From: Enoplosus armatus
Taxonomy: Eukaryota > Chordata > Actinopteri > Centrarchiformes > Enoplosidae
Length of the DNA stretch: 64,000 bases
NCBI RefSeq assembly: GCF_043641665.1
Contig: NC_092200.1
Location: 10,733,694-10,797,693 of the forward strand
Reading direction: 5' to 3'
Positions 1 through 14,199 of this stretch are shown here, in pieces. A program made the position numbers and the translations under genes. Below the pieces are notes generated by a model. That model saw only the letters and a list, made by a program, of their open reading frames with translations, searched no databases and had not been told where the DNA came from. Every line of letters begins with the position of its first letter. The stretch's first letter is position 1.

Positions 1-548
1 ACAGGCAGATGTGACCGGTTATTTTATGAGTGCGTGAGATATTTGATTCTGTCAGAAATAAATGTTGTGTTACGTCACACCATCACATTGCCATAAATAT
101 GTCGGGGATAAATATACTGTATGATGCGGCTTGCTGTAGTCTGACTCGTGATTCAGACGGCTGGCAGTCCCTCCCACAGTTACGGTTACTGTACGCTCCG
201 TGTCTCATTGCTACTGTACATTTTGTCACTTCATAAAAGGACAAACTTGACGTGCTTTTGGAAGGTGTGTGGCGCCACGTCATAAAAAAACTCCATAAGA
301 CACATGCATGCACAGACACAGAAGAAAATTAACCCAATTGCACCTCTGCCCCTATTTGGAGCAGAAGAAGTCATCGCCATCGAGGACGGCCAGGATGGAA
401 TCTTACATGATGTACTGCGGGTCGGGATTATTTTGTTCACATGCTGAAACACAGCCTGATCTATAACTCTCTCCAAAAAGAGCAGGTGGTGAGTGGCTGA
501 GGTCATCACACAGCAGGTGATAAACAAACACCCCTGGACACAAACGCA

Positions 549-582
<34 letters not shown>
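549..582. repeat. (CA)n microsatellite
   Basis: Uninterrupted CA dinucleotide run of about 34 bases, the first of four alternating purine-pyrimidine tracts within 650 bases of jph1 intron 2. Confidence 0.95.
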
Positions 583-584
<2 letters not shown>

Positions 585-694
585 AGCACACTTTCTCTGT
601 TCTTTTGCCAAATGATAGCAACCTTATCTCATCTCTCACATCCAAACAGACAGGTTCCCCCATTCTCTTTAAATCTTTTCTTTCCATTTATATG

Positions 695-708
695 GACACA
701 CACACATG

Positions 709-753
<45 letters not shown>

Positions 754-768
754 ACACACACACACACA
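695..768. repeat. (CA)n microsatellite, interrupted
   Basis: CA repeat of about 74 bases with short interruptions (ATGCATATA near 706 and a TA near 749). It generates long Thr-His open frames that are not genes. Confidence 0.95.
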
Positions 769-952
769 GACATTTGGGAGAGATGATAGTGTGAGTGAGA
801 TGGCGGGCTGCTATATCAGTGGTGGGACGGGTATATATTCCTGGCTGGTGCTGATAAGCCAACTGATGCCTTGCCTTATTTAGTCAGTACTCACTGCTGA
901 CACACTAGCAGAGTAGCACACACCTCATGCACTCTCACTGTATGCATTTGTC

Positions 953-953
<1 letters not shown>

Positions 954-990
<37 letters not shown>

Positions 991-1000
991 GTATGTGTGT
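954..1000. repeat. (GT)n microsatellite
   Basis: GT repeat, slightly interrupted at its right end. It is the complement of the CA tracts 200-400 bases to the left, so the tracts could pair in a single-stranded transcript. Confidence 0.95.
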
Positions 1001-1127
1001 GAGGTGGTTCTGTGTGGACAGAGGTGAGTTCTGATTAAGTGAATGCATATAGATAGTCTGTGTGTTTGTGAGGGAGTACATGAATACATGTGCATAAGCA
1101 CACCTAATGTTTTACTACTATTTCTAC

Positions 1128-1129
<2 letters not shown>

Positions 1130-1175
<46 letters not shown>
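1130..1175. repeat. (TA)n microsatellite
   Basis: Alternating TA run of about 45 bases with one G interruption near 1166. It is self-complementary and a likely cruciform or unwinding site. Confidence 0.95.
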
Positions 1176-3651
1176 CTTACATCCAAACATGTCTTTCCTA
1201 TCACACACAATTTATATTCAATTAAATATGTGATATTTTAAGGATTTGGAATCATATTATAATCCCTGTCACAGTTAGTTTTCAACATATATAGTCAACA
1301 GTTATAATGGTGCAAATGTTCATTATCTCATATTTTGTTCTTGATTGCAATCAAATTATACTCAAAATCCCAAAACAAAGCAGTTGAAGTTGGTACAAGG
1401 GTTTTTTAATCATCTTGTGAAGTGAAAAAAAACCCCAGTTCTGAACACATTTTTCGTATTCGAGTATAAGACAGTGAGCTTCTTCAACCTATGGCCATCT
1501 CCTGCACAACTATCAACCTACAATCAGGTATACTTTGGATTATCTAACGGCAGAAATTCCAGATCGGATCACCACCAAAATATATCAAATTTCTTAGCCA
1601 ATGTCCTGTCTGAAAATTGAAAGGAAATGTATTCATATGTGTGACAGATAGACAAACAAAACCAAGAACAACCTTACTGGCAGTGGTAATAATGTGATGA
1701 TGGTAAACATTCCTGAATATCATTAGTCCAAACTGTTTGCTGATTGCTGTGAAGAAAAAATAAGCATCATATAAATATCTTTCCCATATCTGGAGGACCT
1801 GCATATTAGATGTTGGTTAACCTTTGACGAGCGCCTGCAGAGCAAACAGTGCTATCACAAGGAAACACACATCATTCTTAGCATTGTAGTGGCTTTTGTA
1901 TGCTAGTTAATATAATATAGAAAATCAACACAGTGGACACTGAAAAGAAGGTCAAGTATGTAGAAATTTAAATATGCAACTTTGCAGCTTTTTAAAGGTC
2001 ATTTTAACACTTTACACACACTTCATTTTAAGACCTCTGCTTGTATGAGATAGCACAGTGAATGACAGGAAGGTTTAGGTGTAACAAAGGCCATTACAGT
2101 AGATTACACAGTGTATATACTGACACAACACTGAGCCACCGGGATACTTAAACTGCTGATCTGTAACAAAAAGGCTTTATGGGTGAAGCATCATGAAATG
2201 TTTCAATGGCACATGAAACACTTATCTCAGTTCACAGGCCTCAGACACAACACACACCCCCACACACACACACGGACACAAGAGTATGTAGAAGTCCATT
2301 TCACATAGATAAGAGTGGCATGGGGGTCACAGACACAGCACTCCACTCCACCTCATCCCAGCAGCTCTCTATCGATTGGCTGATTACGAGCATGAGGTCA
2401 TCCGCTCTACCCCAGAGGCTGATGGGATAACTCTTCTGTACAGTAATTCACAGGGGAGGGGTGGGTGTGTCCCCTCTGTGCCCTTTTTTTAAATTCTGCT
2501 TTCTTTTCATTTCTGTCCGCTCCAGACTCCTCAGAAACCTCTTGCTCAGCAAAGTTGCTGCACCCCCTCCCCTCCTCCATCTTATCCAATCAGCATTTAT
2601 TCCCTGGCTGCCTCACTTCAATACATTTCCCCCCTCTCAGTCTCTTCTACCGGCTCTGTCTCCCTCCCCTCACTCCCGTGGATCTGCCGGGTAGGGTTAG
2701 GGTTATGGATCGATGCGAGTGCATCTTTTGCCATGCACTGTATAATGAGACTTACATAATCTGCTTACACACAACCGCCACAGTCTGCCATTCTAGCTGT
2801 TTGCAGCGCGATACAGCCTTAAAAAGAAAAATCTTGATTTCAGTCAGGAGAACAGAAGAGCTTGCTTTGAGATCTCCAGCGGTGCATGATGGAGCGGCAC
2901 GTACCAGGCAGTAATTTGATCACTTACTACAGCACAGGGGACCTTGTTTGCTGCCATAAACACTTTGTATCAGCCTGAATGCTTTTACTGTTGTTGCCTT
3001 AGCGCTTTGCATCAGGTCATGTGTTTCCTTCTGCTGTAGATTGTTGCTCTAATGCTCGACCAAAGAGGGGATCTGATGGCTCTTTTCCTCTCAACACATT
3101 ATCCATTTTTCTCTTTTCCCAGCAGGTTTATCTCAAGCTCACTGACACAGACAGACTCATAATATCATGGGTCTTATCTGTGGGACAAACAGTATGCAGG
3201 ACTTTTAATATTAAGCATGTTAAATCCACCTTATGTAATCTTTATCTTATTTCCTTGAACTCGGCAGAATAAAGCATTTTATCTCCCCGCTCGCCGGAGA
3301 GGAATTATTATATTCTAAAAGAAAGTCTGGATATAATAATAAAGCCTGCTATTCATAAAGTCTGCTATTACTATGTTGTTGTAAATGGCTGGGTTCAGCT
3401 CGGAGTCAAAATACTCTTATTCATTGTCTCCCATGTTTTACAATGTTGAGTGTGTGTATTTTATTTAATCAGTTACAATAGATTGGTATCGATAGATTAG
3501 TAGATTATTAGAAACATAGATTAATAGATTATTAGAAACATAGATGAATAGATTAATCACTTAGTCTAGAAAATTTTAAAGAATGTTATTATTGTTTAGC
3601 TGGTCTGAACAGCAGCCACAAATAAATATAAATATTATTCTTTTAGCCACG

Positions 3652-4400
3652 CTAGTGACTCTAAATATGGCAATGTCAGTTTGTTGGTTGGTCCACCAGT
3701 TTGTCCAGACTGAAACATCTCAACAACTGTTGGATGAATTGCCATGAAATTTGGTAGGCCTACAGACATTCATGGTCCCCAGAAGATGAACCCGTCTGAC
3801 CCTGATCCTGAAACTAATATTCATGGTGCCCAGAGGATGAATATTTTGGTGGTCCTCTGACTCTTATTGTTGCACCACTAGCAGGTCAAATTTTTCCCTT
3901 ATCCTGAGAAACATCTCAACATCTACCTGTCTACTTGTCATAAAATCTAGTTCAAACAGTCGAAACAGTCATAGTTTCCAGGTGATGAATCATAATAGCT
4001 TTGATGCTTCCCTGACATTTCTTCTGAGGAAAAAACATTTTTGGTTTTGAGTGAAATGTCTCAACAACAATTGGTTGGATTGTCATGAAATTTGGTACAG
4101 ACATTCATGTTCCCAACAGGATGAATTGTGATAACCCCTTAACATTTCGTCTAGCAGCATCATCAGGTCAAACTTTTATTTTTCTAATACTTTGGTTTAT
4201 GACCAAATGCCTGCTAAATGTGCTTAGTGCTAATTAGCAAATGTTAGCATGCTAAAACTAAAATGGTGAACATGGTAAATATTTTACTTGCTAAACAACA
4301 TGTTAGCGTTGTCGTTTTGAACATGTAAGCATGCCAATGTTAGCATTTACCTCAAAGCACTGCTGTGCTCACAGCACAGCCTCACAGAACCACGAGTGTA
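3652..4400 (+). repeat. Dispersed teleost repeat, copy 1 (TTAGCATG-rich 3' end)
   Basis: Contains repeated phrases such as ATGAAATTTGGTA, GACATTCATG, GATGAAT and CATCAGGTCAAA, then a tail rich in GTTAGCATGC. The same phrases in the same order and orientation recur at 30400-30980, which shows it is a dispersed family. No open frame or clear terminal repeat is visible, so it is probably a nonautonomous element. I recall this type as abundant in percomorph genomes but cannot name the family. Boundaries are approximate. Confidence 0.75.
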
Positions 4401-4688
4401 GCTGTAAACTCTTAGTCTAAAACATAAAACATACAGAAACAAACAAATATCTGCAAATTTGTGAAGCTGTGCCCAGCAGGATAAAAGACTGACTGAAATG
4501 ACTCATTGATTAAGTAAAATTATAGTTCATTATGTTTCTTTAATTATTTGATTGACTGGCTAATTGTTTCAGAAGTACCATTGTTTGTGTGAGTATTTGT
4601 GTGTAACAGAAACACAATAGACATGACTTTGCTTACGCATATTATGCTTGTTAAAGTGTTTCCATGCATGCAAATTCATGTGCACCTC

Positions 4689-4690
<2 letters not shown>

Positions 4691-4748
<58 letters not shown>
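4691..4748. repeat. (GA)n microsatellite
   Basis: Perfect GA dinucleotide tract of about 58 bases. It is a homopurine/homopyrimidine run able to form triplex DNA. Confidence 0.96.
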
Positions 4749-4752
<4 letters not shown>

Positions 4753-5089
4753 ATCTAAACACCCGTGATTGCATAGAGACCTTTTCACAGCTTGTACACA
4801 TCCTCAGTCTTCAGTCTAATAATTCCCTGATGCAATGAAACCAGAGGATGTCAAAGTGATGCTGCACACACTGAACTGTGTCCCAGTAGGAGGGTGGCTT
4901 TAACTGAAAAGGTCACGTCTCATCCACCTGTTAAAGAGCAGATGCCACATCAGAGCAACACTTGGCAGGAGGAGCAGGTATCGTTATTGGGCACACGAGA
5001 CGCACTTGGCGCGGGGGCAGGTATGGCTATACTGCTCACACACATGAACTCACAGGCACACAAATCTCTCTCACACGCATTCACAGACC

Positions 5090-5090
<1 letters not shown>

Positions 5091-5125
<35 letters not shown>
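5091..5125. repeat. (AC)n microsatellite
   Basis: AC tract of about 35 bases, some 320 bases from the 3' end of jph1 exon 2 (5447), inside intron 2. Confidence 0.95.
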
Positions 5126-5126
<1 letters not shown>

Positions 5127-5446
5127 GATGCTTAACCCCTCTCCCTGGGAATGAAAGATATGGGTAGAGAATAGAAACAGAACCTTTTCCAGGGATGATC
5201 ACACTGGCTACACAAAAGCCTTGACTGTTGATGATGTATAAAGGTCGGAGCTGTTGTCATGGGACTCCACTTACACAAGACTGAGCCTTCAATCAGTCCG
5301 GGAGACATTTGTCAAACAGGCCACTGCTGTGACTCTTCAATGGTGAAAATAAACTCCAGGGGATGTTCGCCCTGTCTTAGTTGCAGAATACACCCACATG
5401 CACATACAGAAGCATGAATGAACTCATCCACACACAAACACAGTAC

Positions 5447-9344
<3,898 letters not shown>

Positions 9345-10847
9345 TCAGATATAGGCTGGAAATAAAGCAGATCGTGCGCTGCTGCAGACTCAGGCGTCTC
9401 CAGGACCGAGGTTGGGGGATCCAGGACCGGTGGAGAGATGAAAGGATGAGCCGACAAGATGATGACTAGAGGAACAAAAAATAGGAGGGTGAGGACAGAG
9501 GATAGTACTTCCAGACGCTGACATGCAATACAGAAGGCATGCGTAATGGTAAGTGCAAAGGTATGAATGGTGGGCGTCATTTACCGGAGGCGCACGCCGG
9601 GTTCTCCGTTGTGTGCTGCTCTTCTCCCCCCTCTCACCCACTGATCACAGAGGGAGAGAGAGAGGCGTCGAGTCCCTGCTAAGGAAAGACACTGGGCCAA
9701 TCGCAACGTCACGCCACAGGGACCTCCCACTCCCCCCCCCCCCCCCCTTCAGTGAAGAGCCCGGATCAATCAACCCCCCCCCCGAAAACAAGGCACCTCT
9801 TTGCCAAACCCCGCTATACATCTGAAAGACGCGCCTCTCTTTACAGGTGTGAATCCCCACATTACAGTTTCCCATAATATCCTCAGAATGATTGTATTTG
9901 TAAACTATAAAGGCCATTGTTTATGATGACTGATAATATTTTATATTATATTGTATCTTATCGCCCATATTTACACAATAATACTCCTCCTATTTTGTGA
10001 GGTGATAATATATACTAACTGCATAAAGCTCTATTACGTTTTAGAGATGAGATCATTTTTGTACAGCATGTAGGCCTAATATCACTAATATTCCTATGAG
10101 ATAGTATCACATTTCTGTTGTATTCAGTTGCTACATTATTGTTTGATTGTATAATTTGGGCTAATATTTCTTAAATTATTATTTTTTTTCATAATGTCTT
10201 TTATAAAGTTTTCCTTTGCAGTGAGTGGGTGTAAAAATGTTTTAAGTAATGATTGCAAAGAACTTCGTGACTTCAAAATGTCATTCCCTCTCTAAAACTT
10301 TTTTTTGTTCACCTTACGTGACACTCTTTAATATTACCATTTTTTTTGCACAAAAAACAGCCTGTATAGACCAGCAGGTGCTTACACGTTGAAGGAATAG
10401 ATAGCAGCGACCTCTGCTGTCCACATGTAGTTATTGCATATCTGGAATCGTGTGATAAACAGTAGCAGGCTTAAGTGTTGAGTTGTAATGTGTGAAGTGT
10501 AGTCATGTGTAGTTTTACACTGTGAATTTTTATACATACTTACATTTTAGATATTGTACTGCTAGCTCATAATGGTTATGTTGGCAATGGTTAGTTAATA
10601 AAGCAAATTTAAATTTGAATGGTCTAAGGGTAAAATATACTGTATTTCAACCATTGTTTAAACTCACCGTATATATCTATAGGTTATCGCAAAATAAATG
10701 TATATATTCTTTTAAACACTTTGTACAAAATTCTTTCAAAATGAAGAAGCGGGTTGATGTTCCACTCCGAGCCAGCAGGGGGTGTATTTTGTTGACTGTG
10801 ATATGGTACGCTGCCCTCACTTGTCCCCTAAAATACTAACAGATAAA
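9345..10847. promoter_or_regulatory. Head-to-head jph1/gdap1 upstream interval
   Basis: The 1.5 kb between the start codons of jph1 (minus) and gdap1 (plus) must hold both 5' UTRs and both core promoters. The jph1-proximal half (about 9360-9830) is GC-richer and holds a C16 run (9732-9747) and a C10 run (9774-9783). The gdap1-proximal half is AT-rich until about 10760. No TATA box is obvious for either gene. A CTCF-like motif lies 64 bases before the gdap1 ATG. Transcription starts cannot be placed by eye. Confidence 0.7.
10772..10784 (+). promoter_or_regulatory. CTCF-like motif at the gdap1 5' end
   Basis: CCAGCAGGGGGTG agrees with the vertebrate CTCF core (CCASYAGRKGGCR-like) except for T in place of C near its end. 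It lies between the two divergent genes and probably within or just before the gdap1 5' UTR. Occupancy is unproven. Confidence 0.45.
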
Positions 10848-13785
10848 ATGGCGTCCGAAAACGGCTCTGAATCCCAAGATGAGAAGGCGGCTCTTATAGA
10901 GACGGGCTCAGAACAAGATGTGCATCAGGAATGTGATACAGTTGCCAAACAAAGCGAATCTAAATTAACGCTGTATCACTGGACGCAGTCCTTCAACTCT
11001 CAGAAGGTGAGTGTCTTTACGTTTCAGCACCACGATTCAACGGACAGCTCCTCATCAGAGGGCTGAATAGCTGTAGTCTAAGTCATCTAGTAGAATCCTT
11101 CTGGTGTTATAATGTTTGTCAGGAGATATGTAGACATCCTAGTTACCTGTGGACACTTCTGTTGGTCAAATCTGCTTCTCCTCAAAAAAGCCCACTAACC
11201 ATACAATTCGTACTTTATTGTAAAAATAATAATATAATACTCTCTGCTCTGGTCTTACATCTGGTCACAACTAGAAGTTAAAGGTGTCTTTTTACTATGA
11301 TTCATCTGTATTATCCCTCCTAAGTCTGTCTACAAGAAATATATCAGTTATATTGAAGGTGATTACAAGCAGTACATTAAAACCATTTTGTACTCTAAGT
11401 GCTAAAAATCTCGTAAATCCTTACATTTATGTACTTTATTTGATATATATTTTTGATATTCTTGTCCATTGAGTTGTCACTGTGATAGCTGCGTTTGTTG
11501 CTTCAAGAGAGCAAAAGGCACAGAAATGCAGAAACAGACAAAGAGACAAAAAGAGATTCAGTTATTCATAGTTCCACAGGTATAAGCGCTGAGATGTCTG
11601 AACTTGTTTTGCAGGTGCGTCTGGCCATAGCAGAGAAAGGTCTGCGCTGTGAGGAATACGATGTGAGCCTCCCGCTCAGTGAACACAACGAGCCCTGGTT
11701 CATGCATCTGAATCCCACGGGTGAGGTGCCGGTCCTAGTCCACAATGACAACGTCATCTGTGACCCGACACAGATCATGGACTACCTGGAGCAGAATTTC
11801 AATGGTGAGACTAAAAACTGTTTGGCAGCCCCAAACTCTCACTAACTGTTAATACGGGGCAGGGCTGGATAGGCACAAGGTGAACTCCATTTCCTACTTG
11901 TTTTCGTACGTTGTTTTCCTCTTTCAGCATTTTTTGTTTGATTTTTAGTTTTAATTTGTTGCACGTTTTGTATTTGTTGATTTTTCAATCATTCATTCAT
12001 TTTTTTTTTCATTTTCTCTTGGTTTGCACTGATCCATGATAGCTTTGTTCTAAGGGTCTCATCCGGTCGCCTTAAAAGGAGAGAAAATATGGTAAGCATG
12101 AAACTATTTAAGCAAATGAAAAATGTGTGTTTAAATTCCCACTGTTAAATTAAACATTAAGAAACATAACTTTTCCTAACCCTTGTGTATTCTCCTTTAG
12201 GCAAGCTTACAGTGTATAAAACAAGATTCGCTATTGTCTTTAATTCACGTTGATTTTGTTCCTTCTGTTTTTTAGAAGAAGTTGGAGAGAGAAAAGTTGT
12301 AAAGAAACAAAGTGACACCTGACACCATCCATCCTTTTCATGACTTGTTTGTCTCCAGAGGGTACTCCCAAGCTGATCCCTGAAGAGGGCAGTACATACT
12401 ATCACAGAGTGCAGCACTACAGGGAGCTGCTGGACTCACTACAGATGGATGCCTACACCCATGGCTGCATCCTCCACCCTGAGGTCACGGTGGACTCCCA
12501 TATACCTGCATATGCTGCCACATGTATACGAAGTAAGACACACAGACATCCGCAATCTGATATTATCATGTTGACATTTCTATATTAAATGTCCACAATA
12601 AAGTTTTGTAAAAATGTCATTGTCTCTAACATGATGCTGTGTTTTTGTGTGACAGCACAGATCGGAAACACACAAACTGAGCTGAAGAAGCTGGCAGAGG
12701 AGAACCCAGAGCTGAAAGATGCTTATGTAGCAAAACAGAGGCGCTTAAAAGTAAGTAAAGTGCCAAATAATGAAGAATAAGAAAACTTTTTTTTGTGATT
12801 TAAACACTGGGGGTTGTACCCTCCAAGAGCCATGCTGCCCTCCAAACCACTAAACCTGCTCTAAATAGATAGATGGACAGACACCTAGCACATGGAATCT
12901 CTATAAACTAGGTTTGTAAATAATCAAAATAAAGTTTTATGATAACTATTCTCTTAAACAAACAGCTGAAAGAACCTATTCTGTTTGTAGATGCTGCAGA
13001 GTGCAGTATTTTTGGGGTATTATGTAGGGTTCTCTGTCTACAATGAGTGATGGAAGTAAATGTACGCTAATGCATTTATTATGTGAAAATGTTTCTGCAG
13101 TCCAAGTTGTTTGACCATGACAACATGAAGTACCTCAAGAAACTTCTGGATGAATTGGAGAGTGTGATGGACCAGGTGGAGACAGAGCTACAGAGGAGGG
13201 TGGAAGAAACACCAGGTACACAACCACAGTAGCTTGTCACTTAGCAACCACTTTACTATTAACAGACAAGCAATAAAAGACGCAATTACATTTTTATGAC
13301 TGTAATAATATGAACACATGTGCCAGTGGTGACTCTTGCGGCACAGTCAAATATTGGTGGCAAGAGCATTTTGAATGCCATGTCATCTGTTCTTACGTTC
13401 TCCATGTCTCCTTCTCGGTCCTCCACTCGTAGAAGAAGGCAGTCAGTCCTGGCTGTGTGGTGAGTTCTTCAGCATGGCCGACGTCTCTCTGGCAGTGACC
13501 TTACACCGCCTCAAGTTCCTCGGCCTCTCCCGCCGCTACTGGGGCAACGGTAACCGCGTGAACCTGGAAACGTACTACGAGCGCGTGGTGGAGCGCCCAG
13601 CCTTTAGGAGAGTGCTGGGCCATGTCAACAACATCCTGATCTCTGCGGTGCTTCCTGTGGCGTTTCGTGTGGCCAGGAAGAACGCGCCGGTTATTCTCGG
13701 CACCACTCTGTTGATAGGTGTTCTAGGAGGAGCTACATACCTTGCTTTTCTTTACATGAAGAAGAGGCTGACGGTCTTCAGCTGA
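10848..13785 (+). CDS. gdap1: Ganglioside-induced differentiation-associated protein 1, complete (6 exons)
   Basis: GDAP1 is a GST-like, tail-anchored mitochondrial outer membrane protein that affects mitochondrial fission and redox balance. The human gene is mutated in Charcot-Marie-Tooth disease. Coding exons are 10848-11006, 11615-11804, 12359-12532, 12656-12750, 13101-13215 and 13433-13785. All have GT donors and AG acceptors and the frame is kept, giving 361 residues (human 358). The GST N-terminal fold spans about residues 40-115 (LYHWTQSF, EVPVLVHNDNVI, MDYLEQNF). Exon 3 carries HRVQHYRELLDS and DAYTHGCILHPE, and exons 4-5 form the long alpha-loop insert (IGNTQTELKKLAEENPELKD, LDELESVMDQVETELQRR). 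A GST-C block follows (MADVSLAVTLHRLKFLG, NLETYYERV). A hydrophobic tail anchor (about 330-353, VILGTTLLIGVLGGATYLAFLY) ends in Lys/Arg (KKR). VLGHVNNILISAVLP separates it from the paralogue GDAP1L1. The ATG is followed by an acidic N terminus like that of other GDAP1 proteins. Confidence 0.96.
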
Positions 13786-14169
13786 GGGAACCAACCAGCT
13801 TTTGAGTTGCTTTGGGACTGAATTGGGGATTAGGAGGTAGATAAACACAGAAAAATATGAGAAATGTCGCCTGCATCATAATTTAAATTGTATTAAAGTA
13901 TATAGAGAAATTTTATCATTCAGTGGGCATCAGTAATATGTAATTGAAACAAACCTTAATTGACCTGTTTTCTGTGTTGCCGATTGCACAAAATGCACTT
14001 TTAATCATCGTCAATACGTGACTGCTGCATTACATGCCAAAGGATGGACCAAGAACCATACTGGTACTTTTACATGTTTTTGCCATTTGGTATAAATCAC
14101 ATGCACCATATCTTGCATTAGCTTCCAAACAGCATTGTATTCACAAGCTATATTATGGTAGCAGGTGTG

Positions 14170-14175
14170 AATAAA
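14170..14175 (+). terminator. Candidate gdap1 poly(A) signal
   Basis: Canonical AATAAA 385 bases after the gdap1 stop codon in AT-rich sequence. It implies a 3' UTR of about 400 bases. No transcript evidence is available and other sites further on are possible. Confidence 0.5.
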
Positions 14176-14199
14176 TTAGATGGAAAAAATGAAACTTGG

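Larger units (their letters stand above)
1..5446 (-). other. jph1 intron 2 (partial), no exon seen
   Basis: Noncoding sequence downstream of jph1 exon 2 in the gene's direction. Neither strand encodes the expected continuation, an Ala/Arg-rich helix starting R-T-A-H, so intron 2 must run past the left edge. The stretch holds several microsatellites and one diverged dispersed repeat (3652-4400), listed separately. The longest open frame (2465-2914, plus strand) resembles no protein I recognise and overlaps pyrimidine-rich sequence, so I do not call it a gene. Confidence 0.7.

Noticed and set aside
605..883. His/Thr-rich open frames around 550-880
   Set aside because: Produced by CA microsatellites.
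2690..2706. GGTAGGGTTAGGGTTATGG, telomere-like repeats
   Set aside because: Only two TTAGGG units, too short to be an interstitial telomeric tract.
2465..2914. 149-residue open frame on the plus strand in jph1 intron 2
   Set aside because: Starts on a non-ATG codon, overlaps low-complexity pyrimidine-rich sequence, and has no recognisable domain or splice context.
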